From an uncultured Lachnospiraceae bacterium (GTDB taxonomy: Bacteria; Bacillota; Clostridia; Lachnospirales; Lachnospiraceae): a stretch of 49,422 nucleotides of DNA. The position numbers and the translations under genes were made by a program. The notes under the pieces were generated by a model that made no database searches, was not told the DNA's origin, and saw only the letters and a program-made list of their open reading frames with translations. The first letter of the stretch is position 1, and each line of letters opens with the position of its first letter. Below, one piece after another: positions 7,342-16,484 of the stretch. The stretch lies in assembly GCA_910578475.1 (NCBI GenBank), contig CAJTRK010000025.1, forward strand, positions 1 to 49,422. Reading direction: 5' to 3'.

Positions 7342-8364
7342 ATGAGATATCCTGCATTTTTGCCCCCAAACGGAACACTTGGCTTTGTTGCGCCTTCTTT
7401 CGGATGTGCGACGGAACCGTATAAAAGTGCTTTTTTTAATGCGCAGAAGATATGGGAAAAAGAAGGATACCGGATTTTGACGGGGCCGAACTGTTATGTG
7501 GAAAGCGGAATCGGCATCAGCAATACGCCCTCCGCGTGCGGGAAGGAGCTTCAGGACTTTTACTGCATGCAGGAGAACGATTGCCTGATTTCCTGCGGCG
7601 GCGGGGAATTGATGTGCGAAATCTTGGACTATGTGGATTTTGAGAAGATAAAAGAGGCTGAGCCCAAGTGGTATATGGGGTATTCGGACAATACCAATAT
7701 GACCTTTCTTTTGGCGACGCTCTGCGACGTTGCGTCCGTTTACGGCCCCTGTGCGTCTGCATTTGGGATGGAACCCTGGCATCCGGCCCTGTATGATGCA
7801 ATGAATCTTCTGACCGGGAAAAATCTGGAATTGCAGGGATATGACAAGTGGGAGAAGGAATCATTGAAAAATGAGGAAAATCCGCTTGCGCCTTATCATG
7901 CGACAGAGACTTCTGTCATTCGGAAATTTCCTGACAGGCATCTTGATTTTTCCGGAAGACTGCTCGGCGGCTGTATGGATTGTCTGGTCAATCTTCTCGG
8001 CACAAAATATGATAAAGTGCGCGAGTTTACGGAACGCTATCGAGAAGAGGGCGTTGTGTGGTTTCTGGAGGCATGTGATTTGAATGTGATGGATATTCGG
8101 CGTGCCATGTGGCAGATGGAACATGCGGGCTGGTTTTCGCATTGCAGGGGCTTTCTGATTGGAAGGCCGCTCTGCCACGGGCAGGAAATGATGGGGCTTA
8201 ATCAGTATCAGGCAGTCTGTGAGGTTATCCGAAAATATGACGTTCCCGTGCTCATGGACCTGGACATCGGCCATATACCGCCGATGATGCCGCTTATCTG
8301 CGGCAGCATTGCCCATGTACATGCGGAAGAAAACCACTATTCCGTGAAGATGGAATTGAAATGA
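7342..8364 (+). CDS. S66 family LD-carboxypeptidase (LdcA/MccF-like)
   Basis: A 340-residue serine peptidase of family S66. The opening RYPAFLPPNGTLGFVAPSFG is typical. The nucleophile Ser lies in GYSDNT (about residue 115), the Glu in WFLEACDLN (about 242) and the His in DIGHIPPMMPL (about 311), giving the Ser-Glu-His triad. LdcA members remove the terminal D-Ala from murein tetrapeptides during wall recycling, while MccF members hydrolyse microcin C-type peptidyl-nucleotides; sequence alone does not decide between them. The start is set at ATG 7342 (AGGTG, 6-base spacer) because family proteins begin MRYP; GTG 7333 is an alternative. No signal peptide, so it is cytoplasmic. Confidence 0.88.
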   Translation: MRYPAFLPPNGTLGFVAPSFGCATEPYKSAFFNAQKIWEKEGYRILTGPNCYVESGIGISNTPSACGKELQDFYCMQENDCLISCGGGELMCEILDYVDFEKIKEAEPKWYMGYSDNTNMTFLLATLCDVASVYGPCASAFGMEPWHPALYDAMNLLTGKNLELQGYDKWEKESLKNEENPLAPYHATETSVIRKFPDRHLDFSGRLLGGCMDCLVNLLGTKYDKVREFTERYREEGVVWFLEACDLNVMDIRRAMWQMEHAGWFSHCRGFLIGRPLCHGQEMMGLNQYQAVCEVIRKYDVPVLMDLDIGHIPPMMPLICGSIAHVHAEENHYSVKMELK

Positions 8365-8424
8365 CTTAGTGTTTCGCAATTACCTGATATGGATGAGATG
8401 AAAAGGAAAGGAATGGTTATTCAT

Positions 8425-8598
8425 ATGTTACCGTCAGACCCGGTTATGCTTCTTAGTTATATAAATTTAAAACTGCGGGATTTTTACGGAAGTCTGTCCG
8501 CGCTTTGTGAGGACTTGGATGTTTGCGAGGAGGACATTGTCCAAAAACTGGCTTCCATAGATTATCATTATCATGAGGAGAGAAATCAGTTTGTCTGA
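8425..8598 (+). CDS. DUF4250 domain protein
   Basis: A 57-residue protein beginning LPSDPVMLLSYINLKLRD and ending EERNQFV, the two conserved ends of DUF4250, a small family of Clostridia with unknown function. AAAGGAA lies ahead of ATG 8425. Its 3' end overlaps the start of the RACo-like gene by a few bases, so the two are translationally coupled, but no functional link is known. Confidence 0.8.
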   Translation: MLPSDPVMLLSYINLKLRDFYGSLSALCEDLDVCEEDIVQKLASIDYHYHEERNQFV

Positions 8599-10246
8599 AA
8601 CAATTCAATTAACGCTTATCAGGGAAAATAAAGAAGAACAGCAAAAAATCAATGTGACACATGATTCAGGCATGACATTGATGACGACTCTGTTACAAAA
8701 AGAACTGATTACCGGTAATTTCTGCGGCGGAAGAGGGACATGCGGAAGATGCCGGGTGCAGTTTTTACAGTCGGCGCCGCTGCCGACAAGCCGGGACAGG
8801 CAGGCGTTTACGCCGGATGAGCTGCGGCTTGGCTATCGACTGGCCTGTATGGCAAAGCCGGGGAACGACTGTGTCGTTCGGATGGATTTTATAAAACCCC
8901 GGGAACTGGAAATCGTAACGGAAATTTGCGATGTGATGAATGTGTCAGAAAAAAATGACTGTTTGAGTCAGGAAAAAGAAGAAGGAATACATTATCTGGC
9001 CGCCGTCGATTTGGGGACGACGACCATCGCCATGCAGCTTATGGAGATGGAATCAGGGCGGGTGGCAGATACTTACTGTGCCATGAACCCACAGAGAAGT
9101 TACGGCGCGGACGTGCTTTCGCGAATTCAGGCGGCTAACGAGAGGCCTGTTGATGAACGCGCAGTTCAGGAGCGAGCGGCCAATACTGAAACGGTCAATG
9201 AAAGAACGGCCGGAGCGGCGGACATTATGCGGAACAGCGTATGGAAGGTAATAGAGGACGGTCTGAACAGATTTTGGGCGGTCTGTCATGAAAAGAATCC
9301 GGAAGCCGCTTTATGCTGTATGTGCATCGCCGGAAATACGACGATGGAGCATTTGCTGATGGGGCTTTCCACGAAAGAGCTTGGGAAAAGTCCTTTTCTT
9401 CCTGTGGAGCTTGGTCTGCAGAGATGTGTCGTTCCCATCGGAGACGCCGCGCAGCTTCCGGTCTATGTTGCGCCGGGGATAAGCGCTTTTGTGGGCGGAG
9501 ACATTGTTACGGGGCTTTATCGTCTGAAGATGCTGCCCTTATGCGGAACGGATAACGAAAGGCCTCGATGCGATACCTGTTCTGACTCGGATGGTCAACA
9601 AGATGGTTTCCAAAGCGGCGGCGTATCCCTGCTCATCGACCTGGGAACCAACGGGGAAATGGCGATTACGGACGGCAGGCGCATGGTGGTAACCGCGACT
9701 GCGGCGGGCCCGGCATTCGAAGGCGGACCCGGCAAAACGGCGGCCGGAAGCGATATGGTCGCGATGACGGCCCTTTTATTAAAGGAAGGTATCATTGATG
9801 AGACCGGATTGATGGCGGACCCCTATTTTGAAGAAGGCATTACGGTTTCCGGCCATTCAGGAGCATCCATCCATTTAACCCAGAAAGATATCCGGGCCCT
9901 GCAGATGGCGAAAGCGGCAGTCCGTGCCGGTGTGGAAATCCTGCATCAGAAAATGGGCTGTCCTTTTGTTGAGAGAGTCTGGCTTGCCGGCGGTTTCGGG
10001 TATTATCTGGATGTGGATGCCGCGATTGCCATAGGGCTTTTGCCCCGAGAATGGAAGTCTTGCACGAAAGCGGCCGGAAACACTTCGTTGGCCGGCGCAT
10101 TTGAAATGGGCGCGGATTTGTGGAACGGGAAGCTTACAGAAGAGGCTCTTTCGGAAATGATGCAGGGAATCGAAAGCATCAATCTGGCCGAACAGCCGGA
10201 ATTTGAAGCGTTGTATATCCGGTATATGACATTAAAAAGTTTTTGA
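8591..10246 (+). CDS. RACo-like protein: 2Fe-2S ferredoxin domain plus ASKHA ATPase (DUF4445)
   Basis: A 551-residue protein. Residues about 1-90 are a plant-type ferredoxin domain with CGGRGTCGRC and a fourth Cys in YRLACMAK, binding a 2Fe-2S cluster. From about residue 135 an ASKHA/actin-like fold begins (AAVDLGTTTIAMQL; later LIDLGTNGEMAI and AGGFGYYLD). This is the architecture of reductive activators of corrinoid proteins (RACo, RamA), which use ATP to reduce inactive Co(II) corrinoids. No corrinoid protein or methyltransferase gene is visible here, so the partner is unknown. A charged, repeat-like insert of NER/DER/QER motifs (about residues 190-220) looks like a recent expansion. TTG 8591 is chosen because GAGGAGAG stands 8 bases ahead; ATG 8573 lacks a site. 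Confidence 0.85.
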   Translation: MSETIQLTLIRENKEEQQKINVTHDSGMTLMTTLLQKELITGNFCGGRGTCGRCRVQFLQSAPLPTSRDRQAFTPDELRLGYRLACMAKPGNDCVVRMDFIKPRELEIVTEICDVMNVSEKNDCLSQEKEEGIHYLAAVDLGTTTIAMQLMEMESGRVADTYCAMNPQRSYGADVLSRIQAANERPVDERAVQERAANTETVNERTAGAADIMRNSVWKVIEDGLNRFWAVCHEKNPEAALCCMCIAGNTTMEHLLMGLSTKELGKSPFLPVELGLQRCVVPIGDAAQLPVYVAPGISAFVGGDIVTGLYRLKMLPLCGTDNERPRCDTCSDSDGQQDGFQSGGVSLLIDLGTNGEMAITDGRRMVVTATAAGPAFEGGPGKTAAGSDMVAMTALLLKEGIIDETGLMADPYFEEGITVSGHSGASIHLTQKDIRALQMAKAAVRAGVEILHQKMGCPFVERVWLAGGFGYYLDVDAAIAIGLLPREWKSCTKAAGNTSLAGAFEMGADLWNGKLTEEALSEMMQGIESINLAEQPEFEALYIRYMTLKSF

Positions 10247-10356
10247 TTAAGGTTATTTTAAGATTTCTCCGGTTTTTGTTTAAGGTGGAGGTGTTATCCT
10301 TTAGGTAACAACAAAACAGGATGTCGGAAACTGAAACAGACAGGAGAGATGAAAGT

Positions 10357-11181
10357 ATGAATTGGACGAGAAAAGAAGTAAAGGAAAGGGCGAAAGCCGC
10401 ACTGAAGAGGAATTACTGGAAAGCAGTATTTGTATCATTTATTTTTATTCTGCTGAGCAACGGAGCGAGTTCACCTTCCGCCTCATCCATTGTAAATAAC
10501 GGAAAGGAAAAGACAGAGGAAATTTTCATCATCCAAATGGATGAGGCAGAGGAGATTGTGGACTCTGTGAAGGAAACCGCGGAAAGCGCGTCGCATTGGT
10601 TTGATACGACAGACATTGTTACCTTCGCTGTAATGATGACAATTATCATGGTCGTTTTTGTTGTGCTTTTTATCGTTTTTATGGTAATCGATGTTTTTCT
10701 GGTCAATCCGTTATGGATAGGCGCACAGCGGTTTATGCTGAAAAGTGTGGATGACCGGGGCTCCATTTCGGAACTTGGATATACGTTTGACCACAATTAT
10801 TTAAACGGCGTAAAAACGGCTTTCATGCGTGAACTGTATATATTCCTGTGGGCGCTGCTTTTTATCATTCCGGGAATTTACAAAAAATACCAGTATTATA
10901 TGGTAGAATTTATTCTTGCGGAAAATCCGGATATGCCCTGGCGGGAAGCCTTACAGCGCAGCAAAGATATGATGGAAGGCCAGAAATGGAACACCTTTGT
11001 GCTGGATTTGTCTTTTTTCTTCTGGCACATGCTCAGCTTTTTTACCTGCGGCATCTCAGAGATTGCCTATGTAATACCTTATGTAAACCTGACGCGTGCG
11101 GCGCTTTTTCGTGAACTTTCCGGTAAGCCTGACGGTATGCCGTACAGTGAAACAAGGCCGGCAATAGAGTCGGGCAGATAG
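10357..11181 (+). CDS. DUF975 family integral membrane protein
   Basis: A 274-residue membrane protein with the DUF975 signature: an amphipathic N-terminus (RKEVKERAKAALKRNYWKA), a first hydrophobic helix, a polar acidic loop, a long hydrophobic stretch near residues 90-120, NPLWIGAQRFML, and further helices including LYIFLWALLFIIPGIYKKY. The family is common in Firmicutes and has no defined function; members often sit beside envelope-stress or two-component genes. AGGAGAG sets ATG 10357. The two-component pair follows 26 bases later, so this may be a co-transcribed or regulated partner. Confidence 0.8.
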   Translation: MNWTRKEVKERAKAALKRNYWKAVFVSFIFILLSNGASSPSASSIVNNGKEKTEEIFIIQMDEAEEIVDSVKETAESASHWFDTTDIVTFAVMMTIIMVVFVVLFIVFMVIDVFLVNPLWIGAQRFMLKSVDDRGSISELGYTFDHNYLNGVKTAFMRELYIFLWALLFIIPGIYKKYQYYMVEFILAENPDMPWREALQRSKDMMEGQKWNTFVLDLSFFFWHMLSFFTCGISEIAYVIPYVNLTRAALFRELSGKPDGMPYSETRPAIESGR

Positions 11182-11207
11182 GCCGAAAAGAGGCGGAGGA
11201 TTTGGAA

Positions 11208-11924
11208 ATGGGTTATAAAATTTTGATTGCGGATGACGAAGCGGAAATCAGAGATTTACTCCATTTATATCTGGAAAAAGACGGTTATGAAGTAATCGAG
11301 GCAGCAGACGGCGCGCAGGCGCTGTCTGCTTTGCAGGATGCGGCTTTACGGAATGAAAGCATTGACCTTGTTATTCTGGATATCATGATGCCGGGCATCG
11401 ACGGTTACCGGGTTTTAAGAAATATCCGGGAGAACAGCAATATCCCGGTCATCATGTTATCTGCGAAAAGCGGGGATGAGGATAAAATTCTGGGGCTAGA
11501 CCTGGGGGCGGACGACTATATTACCAAGCCTTTTCAGCCGTTGGAAGCCGTGGCGAGAGTCAATTCCAATATCCGGCGATTTTATGCCCTCGGCGCCGGC
11601 AGACAGAAACAGGTGGAAGAACTTTCGGTGCAGGATTTGAAACTGGATTTACAATCCTGCCTTTTGCGGCAGGGGGAGCGGTCCATCGAGCTTACTTCAA
11701 TCGAGTTCCGGCTGATGAAACTTTTTATGGAAAATCCGGGCAAAGTATTTACCAAGCAGCAGCTGTTCGAGCAGGGATGGGGCGATGATTATCTGGTTTC
11801 CGATAATAATATCATGGTGTGTATCAGTAAGCTGCGCGCAAAACTGAGCGAAGACGGGAATGCTTATATCAAAACAATACGCGGCCTGGGATATCGCATG
11901 GCAAAGGACAAAGAGAACGCCTGA
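11208..11924 (+). CDS. OmpR/VanR-family response regulator
   Basis: A 238-residue two-domain regulator. The receiver domain (1-120) has the acidic pair in IADDEAE, the phospho-acceptor Asp in LVILDIMMPG (about residue 57) and the conserved Lys in DDYITKPF. The C-terminal winged helix (about 140-235) ends KTIRGLGYRM, typical of OmpR/PhoB members. GGAGG (11195-11199) is 8 bases ahead of ATG 11208. It is followed 37 bases later by its cognate kinase. The nearby deacetylase suggests a cell-envelope stimulus, as with VanR-like systems, but the target genes are not known. Confidence 0.92.
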   Translation: MGYKILIADDEAEIRDLLHLYLEKDGYEVIEAADGAQALSALQDAALRNESIDLVILDIMMPGIDGYRVLRNIRENSNIPVIMLSAKSGDEDKILGLDLGADDYITKPFQPLEAVARVNSNIRRFYALGAGRQKQVEELSVQDLKLDLQSCLLRQGERSIELTSIEFRLMKLFMENPGKVFTKQQLFEQGWGDDYLVSDNNIMVCISKLRAKLSEDGNAYIKTIRGLGYRMAKDKENA

Positions 11925-11961
11925 GCATGTTTATGCCACCGGCGGGGCTGGAGGTTCCTAT

Positions 11962-13143
11962 ATGAAAACGAAAAATGCTATGACAGGAACAAAATCTTTA
12001 AAATGGTTTCTGATTCAGCGTTTTTTGCTGATTATGGCATTTGTTTATATCAGCGAAGAACTGTTGAGTATGGGTTACCGGTTCGTGGTTGTGCCTTTTC
12101 TGGTAGAAACGATGAACGTCCGGTTTTCCGTAACGGCAAGCGACGGGAGCGTCCTCCTGCTTATGCTGAAAATGGTTGTGTATTCGGCGGCGGCGTTTCT
12201 GCCGGACAGTTTTGCGGCCTGGGTACAGCGGACCATCGGGGAAAACATGGATAACGGCCTGTATGTTGATATCACATCCCCGATACTCGAGGGGGTGACA
12301 AACGCCCGGCTGATTGGAATGTATCAGTTTGCGGTTATCTGCATTTTTCTGGCGCTTTTGGCGGTTACGCTGCTCCCTTATCTGCTTGCGGCCTGGTGGT
12401 ATTACCGGGCGGTTTCCGGAAAGATGAAGGAGCTGCTTGCGGAGGAAAAAGCGCGGAAAGCGGCCTATGACCGGCAGCGGAATCTGATGCTTTCCGATAT
12501 TGCCCATGATATCAAAACACCGCTCACCACGGTCTGCGGATATGCGAGAGCGCTTGTCGATGGCATGGTGGAGGAGGAAGACAAAAAGAAAGAATATCTG
12601 CAGGCGGTTTATGCCAAATCGCTGCGGATGGACGAGTTGATTACGCTGCTGTTTGAGTATGTCAAGATAGACAGTGACGGATTTGCGCTGCACAGAGAAA
12701 AAGTGGATTTGGGAGAAGTTCTTCGGGAAAATATCGCCCTGCTTTATGCGGATTTTGAAGAAAACGATATGGAGCTGACGGTCAATATACCGGAGAGAGA
12801 GCTTCCGTATGAAATGGACAAAGTGCAGTTTGGCCGGGCGGTTACGAATATATTGACCAATGCGGTCAGATATAATAAAAAAGGAACGAGGATTCATGTC
12901 TGCCTGGATGAATCCTGTCGGATTCGTATTGCGGATAACGGGATGCCGATTGCGGACGAGCTGGCCGAGCATATTTTCGAGCCTTTTTCCAGAGGCGACA
13001 AGACGAGAAGCACAAAGGGCGGCAGCGGTCTGGGACTCAGTATTTCCGCAAAGATTATCCAGATGCACGGGGGAGAGCTAAACCTGGAACGGGGATGCCG
13101 GGACGGGATGTCTAAGGCTTTCGTAATATCTTTGCCGCGGTGA
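11962..13143 (+). CDS. VanS-like sensor histidine kinase
   Basis: A 393-residue membrane kinase with two transmembrane segments (about 15-35 and 120-150) bracketing an extracytoplasmic loop of about 90 residues. The H box is SDIAHDIKTPLTTVCGYAR with the phospho-His near 181. The N box is TNILTNAVRYNKKG, followed by IADNG and GGSGLGLSISAKII, the G boxes of the ATPase domain. Start at ATG 11962 after GGAGG; an upstream frame from 11860 overlaps the regulator and is not needed. It should phosphorylate the regulator encoded just before it. Confidence 0.92.
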   Translation: MKTKNAMTGTKSLKWFLIQRFLLIMAFVYISEELLSMGYRFVVVPFLVETMNVRFSVTASDGSVLLLMLKMVVYSAAAFLPDSFAAWVQRTIGENMDNGLYVDITSPILEGVTNARLIGMYQFAVICIFLALLAVTLLPYLLAAWWYYRAVSGKMKELLAEEKARKAAYDRQRNLMLSDIAHDIKTPLTTVCGYARALVDGMVEEEDKKKEYLQAVYAKSLRMDELITLLFEYVKIDSDGFALHREKVDLGEVLRENIALLYADFEENDMELTVNIPERELPYEMDKVQFGRAVTNILTNAVRYNKKGTRIHVCLDESCRIRIADNGMPIADELAEHIFEPFSRGDKTRSTKGGSGLGLSISAKIIQMHGGELNLERGCRDGMSKAFVISLPR

Positions 13144-13200
13144 TGCTAAAAACGGCGGCCATCGCATATATATAATTGAATACAGTCAGGGAGCAGATTC

Positions 13201-13935
13201 ATGATACTTGGGAAAAAGAGGATTTTTTTCTTTTCGGTCATTATTATAGTGAGTCTGCTTTTTTATTTTCTGGGAAGAAGGCAGGCTGAAGAACGGGGAA
13301 TGCGGTATGATGCGCATATCTCTCAGACGGAAGACAGCATTATGGTGGAAAAAGTACTGACGGGGCAGGACGAAACGGAGACGCGCAAAATTGCACTCAC
13401 CTTCGATGACGGCCCTCATCCTTATTATACGGAACAGCTTTTGGACGGATTAAAGGAGCGAAACGTATGCGCCACTTTTTTTGTGACGGGGGAGCATGCG
13501 GAACTTTATCCGGATATTATCGAACGAATGAAAGAAGAAGGACATTTAATCGGCAACCATACATACAGCCATATGCAGTTAAAATCCGGCTGCCTGGAGG
13601 CATTTAAAGAAGAACTGGTGAAAACCAATGAGATTATCAGCGGGATTACGGGGGAAGAAGTGCTTTTCGTGCGGCCGCCGTACGGTACATGGGAAAAATC
13701 GCTGGAAGCCGAACTGAATATGTTCCCTGTGCTCTGGACCATCGACCCGATGGACTGGTGTTCCAGCAATTCCGACGGCATCACGAGAAAAGTCCTGTCG
13801 AAGGCAAAAGAAAACAGCATCATTCTCATGCACGACAGCTATTCCTCAACCGTGACGGCAGCGCTCCGCGTGATAGACGAACTGCAGAAACAGGGGTACG
13901 AGTTTGTGACGGTGGATGAGCTGTTGTTTGACTGA
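13201..13935 (+). CDS. Membrane-anchored polysaccharide deacetylase (NodB domain)
   Basis: A 244-residue protein with an N-terminal membrane anchor (about residues 6-24) and an extracytoplasmic NodB homology domain. The metal site is visible as TFDDGPH (67-73) with HTYSH (120-124); later motifs RPPYGTW and ILMHDS complete the pattern. Family members remove acetyl groups from peptidoglycan GlcNAc or MurNAc, or from other wall glycans, which often confers lysozyme resistance or serves sporulation. GGGAG precedes ATG 13201. It follows the two-component genes by 57 bases and could be under their control. Confidence 0.88.
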   Translation: MILGKKRIFFFSVIIIVSLLFYFLGRRQAEERGMRYDAHISQTEDSIMVEKVLTGQDETETRKIALTFDDGPHPYYTEQLLDGLKERNVCATFFVTGEHAELYPDIIERMKEEGHLIGNHTYSHMQLKSGCLEAFKEELVKTNEIISGITGEEVLFVRPPYGTWEKSLEAELNMFPVLWTIDPMDWCSSNSDGITRKVLSKAKENSIILMHDSYSSTVTAALRVIDELQKQGYEFVTVDELLFD

Positions 13936-13977
13936 ATCTAAAAAATGAATAAATGAATAAATTCGTGAAAAAAACTG

Positions 13978-14006
13978 TTCAGTACCCGGATAAAGTGTGG
14001 TATTCT
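13978..14006 (+). promoter_or_regulatory. Probable promoter of the GH36 gene
   Basis: TTCAGT (13978-13983), 17 bases, TATTCT (14001-14006). The -35 is weak and the -10 is good; it lies 40 bases ahead of the alpha-galactosidase start. No operator is obvious. Confidence 0.4.
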
Positions 14007-14046
14007 GGAAAGGTCATCTATATTTTATCGAAGGGAGAACAGAGAT

Positions 14047-16251
14047 ATGATTACTTATCATGAGCAGGAAAGGATTTTTAAATTAGATACGCCGAATACC
14101 AGTTATCTGATTGGTATAGTAGATGAAGAGAATTTTATCGGACATATTTATTATGGAAAGCGGTTGAAAGACGCCGATGTTTCCTATTTGATGCGGACGG
14201 AGGAAGCGCCTTTTGTGCCGGGTCGGAACAACAGGGAACGATGTGCTTTTTACGACTGCTTTCCTTTTGAATATCCGGCGGGCGGGACGGGAGACTGCAG
14301 AGAAAGCTGTCTCAGCGTCCGGAGCGCGGGCGGACATGCGGGAGCGATGCTTTCTTATGTGTCTTATGAAATTCTGGAAGGAAAACCGGAGCTTGCAGGG
14401 CTGCCCGCCACATTCGGAACTGCCGGAGAATGCATTACGTTAAAGCTCCTCTGCGAGGACAGGCATGTGGGAATGCAGGTCGAACTTCTGTATACGGTTT
14501 TTCAGGATGTGGATGTTGTGACGAGAAGCGTAAAGATAACGAATACCGGAAAGGAACACTTTTATCTGACCAAAGTCTGCTCGGCATGTCTTGATATGGA
14601 CAACCGTGATTATGACATGATTTCCCTGCACGGCAGTTGGGGAAGAGAACGCCATATTCAGCGGAAGACGCTCGGGTACGGCATTCAGAATGTGAGTTCT
14701 TTAAGAGGAGAGTCCAGTCATCAGGACCATCCTTTTCTTGCGCTCGTGGAGAAAAGCGCGACGCAGGAAAACGGAGAGGTTTATGCGATGAATTTCGTTT
14801 ATTCGGGCAATTTCCGCGCGCAGGCGGAGGTGACTCAGTTCGATTATGTGCGGATGTCCATGGGCATTCATCCGGAGAATTTCTGCTGGAAGCTGGAGGC
14901 CGGAGAGAGTTTTCAGGCGCCGGAAGTTGTGATGCTTTATACGGACAAAGGGCTGGACGCCATGACGAACGCGTTCCATAAGCTGTACAGAAAACACTTG
15001 ATTCGCGGAGAATACCGGAACAAAAAGCGTCCGATTCTGATTAACAACTGGGAAGCGACTTATTTTGCGTTCGATACGGAGAAGCTGTTATCCATTGCGA
15101 AAGAAGCCTCCGGGCTCGGCATCGAAATGCTTGTGATGGACGACGGATGGTTCGGCAAAAGAAATACCGACGAGTGTGCGCTCGGCGACTGGCAGGTGAA
15201 CGAAGAAAAGCTGAAAGGCGGCCTGAAATACCTGGTCGATGAAGTCAATAAGCTTGGCCTGAAATTCGGTATCTGGTTTGAGCCGGAAATGGTATCGCCG
15301 GATTCCGATTTATACAGGGCACATCCTGACTGGGCGCTGGCGATTCCCGGCAGACCGGCGGCGCAGGCAAGACAGCAGTATGTACTCGATTTATCCAGAA
15401 AAGAAGTTGCCGATTATATTTATGAAATGGTGGCTTCCGTGCTGCGCAGCGCAAATATCGAGTATGTGAAATGGGATATGAACCGTCCGCTGACGGATAT
15501 CGGAAGCTATGGTCTGCCCGCGGACAGGCAGGGGGAAATCTGCCACAGATTCATGCTGGCGGTCTATGAGATGCAGAACAGGCTGATAAAGGAATTTCCG
15601 TATCTGCTCCTGGAAAACTGCAGCAGCGGCGGCGCCCGTTTTGACCCGGGTATGCTCTATTACAGTCCGCAGATTTGGTGTTCGGATGATACGGACGCTA
15701 TTGAGCGGCTGGAAATTCAGGAAGGAACGGCGATGTTATATCCCCTTTCCACGATGGGGGCGCACGTATCCGACTGCCCGAATCATGCGATTGGCCGGGT
15801 AACGCCTTTTGAAACGAGAGGGCTCGTTGCGCTGGCGGGAACTTTCGGATATGAGCTTGACGTGACGCGGATTCCGGAGGAAGACCGAAAGATGATACCG
15901 GAGCAGGTAGCGTTATATCATCAGTACAATGACCTGATTCGGGAAGGCGATTATTACCGCATCGCTTCTTATTCGCAGAACCATAAATTCGATTGCTGGC
16001 AGGTGGTTGATGAGGATAAAAAAGAGTCTCTCGTGACATTTGTGCAGGTAATGTGCCGCGCAAATTTCAAGTCCAGACGCATTTTGTTAAAAGGGCTTTC
16101 GGAAGAGACACGTTATGAGGTCTGCTTTGTGAATGAAACAAAAATTCAGCCGAAAGTTTACAGCGGAGATACGCTGATGAAAGCCGGTCTCCTGATTCCG
16201 GAGCAGCAGGGGGACTTCCGCGCGCGGCTGATACATCTGACGGCGAAATGA
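14047..16251 (+). CDS. Alpha-galactosidase, glycoside hydrolase family 36
   Basis: A 734-residue cytoplasmic enzyme that hydrolyses alpha-1,6-galactosides such as raffinose and melibiose. It has the GH36 layout: N-terminal beta-sandwich (1-330), a central TIM barrel starting near NNWEATYF, and a C-terminal beta domain. The catalytic nucleophile is the Asp in YVKWDMNRP (about residue 477), and the acid/base Asp lies in WCSDDTDAIER (about 548). LMDDGWF-like (VMDDGWFGKR) and ENCSSGGARFDPG substrate-binding motifs are present. No signal peptide. GAAGGGAGAACAGAGAT precedes ATG 14047. No transporter is adjacent, so sugar uptake must be encoded elsewhere. A second, unrelated alpha-galactosidase (GH27) lies at 44558. 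Confidence 0.95.
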   Translation: MITYHEQERIFKLDTPNTSYLIGIVDEENFIGHIYYGKRLKDADVSYLMRTEEAPFVPGRNNRERCAFYDCFPFEYPAGGTGDCRESCLSVRSAGGHAGAMLSYVSYEILEGKPELAGLPATFGTAGECITLKLLCEDRHVGMQVELLYTVFQDVDVVTRSVKITNTGKEHFYLTKVCSACLDMDNRDYDMISLHGSWGRERHIQRKTLGYGIQNVSSLRGESSHQDHPFLALVEKSATQENGEVYAMNFVYSGNFRAQAEVTQFDYVRMSMGIHPENFCWKLEAGESFQAPEVVMLYTDKGLDAMTNAFHKLYRKHLIRGEYRNKKRPILINNWEATYFAFDTEKLLSIAKEASGLGIEMLVMDDGWFGKRNTDECALGDWQVNEEKLKGGLKYLVDEVNKLGLKFGIWFEPEMVSPDSDLYRAHPDWALAIPGRPAAQARQQYVLDLSRKEVADYIYEMVASVLRSANIEYVKWDMNRPLTDIGSYGLPADRQGEICHRFMLAVYEMQNRLIKEFPYLLLENCSSGGARFDPGMLYYSPQIWCSDDTDAIERLEIQEGTAMLYPLSTMGAHVSDCPNHAIGRVTPFETRGLVALAGTFGYELDVTRIPEEDRKMIPEQVALYHQYNDLIREGDYYRIASYSQNHKFDCWQVVDEDKKESLVTFVQVMCRANFKSRRILLKGLSEETRYEVCFVNETKIQPKVYSGDTLMKAGLLIPEQQGDFRARLIHLTAK

Positions 16252-16339
16252 TGTGTTTCTTTTTGTAAAATGACACACTGATTTTTCCGGAAACAATTTC
16301 GGGGCGCATTTTCGCGCATTTACCGGGAAAAACCGATTC

Positions 16340-16369
16340 TGGACATCTATAACTTTTCTGTGGTAAAAT
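16340..16369 (+). promoter_or_regulatory. Probable promoter of manA
   Basis: TGGACA (16340-16345), 18 bases, TAAAAT (16364-16369), about 115 bases ahead of manA. The leader also contains an imperfect inverted repeat around CGATTC/GAATCG near 16430-16455 of unknown meaning. Confidence 0.4.
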
Positions 16370-16484
16370 ACCGCTGTGAGAAATTCTTCCTGGCGGACTG
16401 CATCATGGAAGAACGCATACGATAAAATTTGCGATTCCCTAAACAGAATCGGAAAAGAACGCCGGAAGGCGCAGGAGGATTTAG

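Noticed and set aside
11998..13068. Long minus-strand frame (356 codons) opposite the histidine kinase
   Set aside because: It lies wholly antisense to a gene with clear kinase motifs, has no family motif and no ribosome site; a codon-bias shadow.
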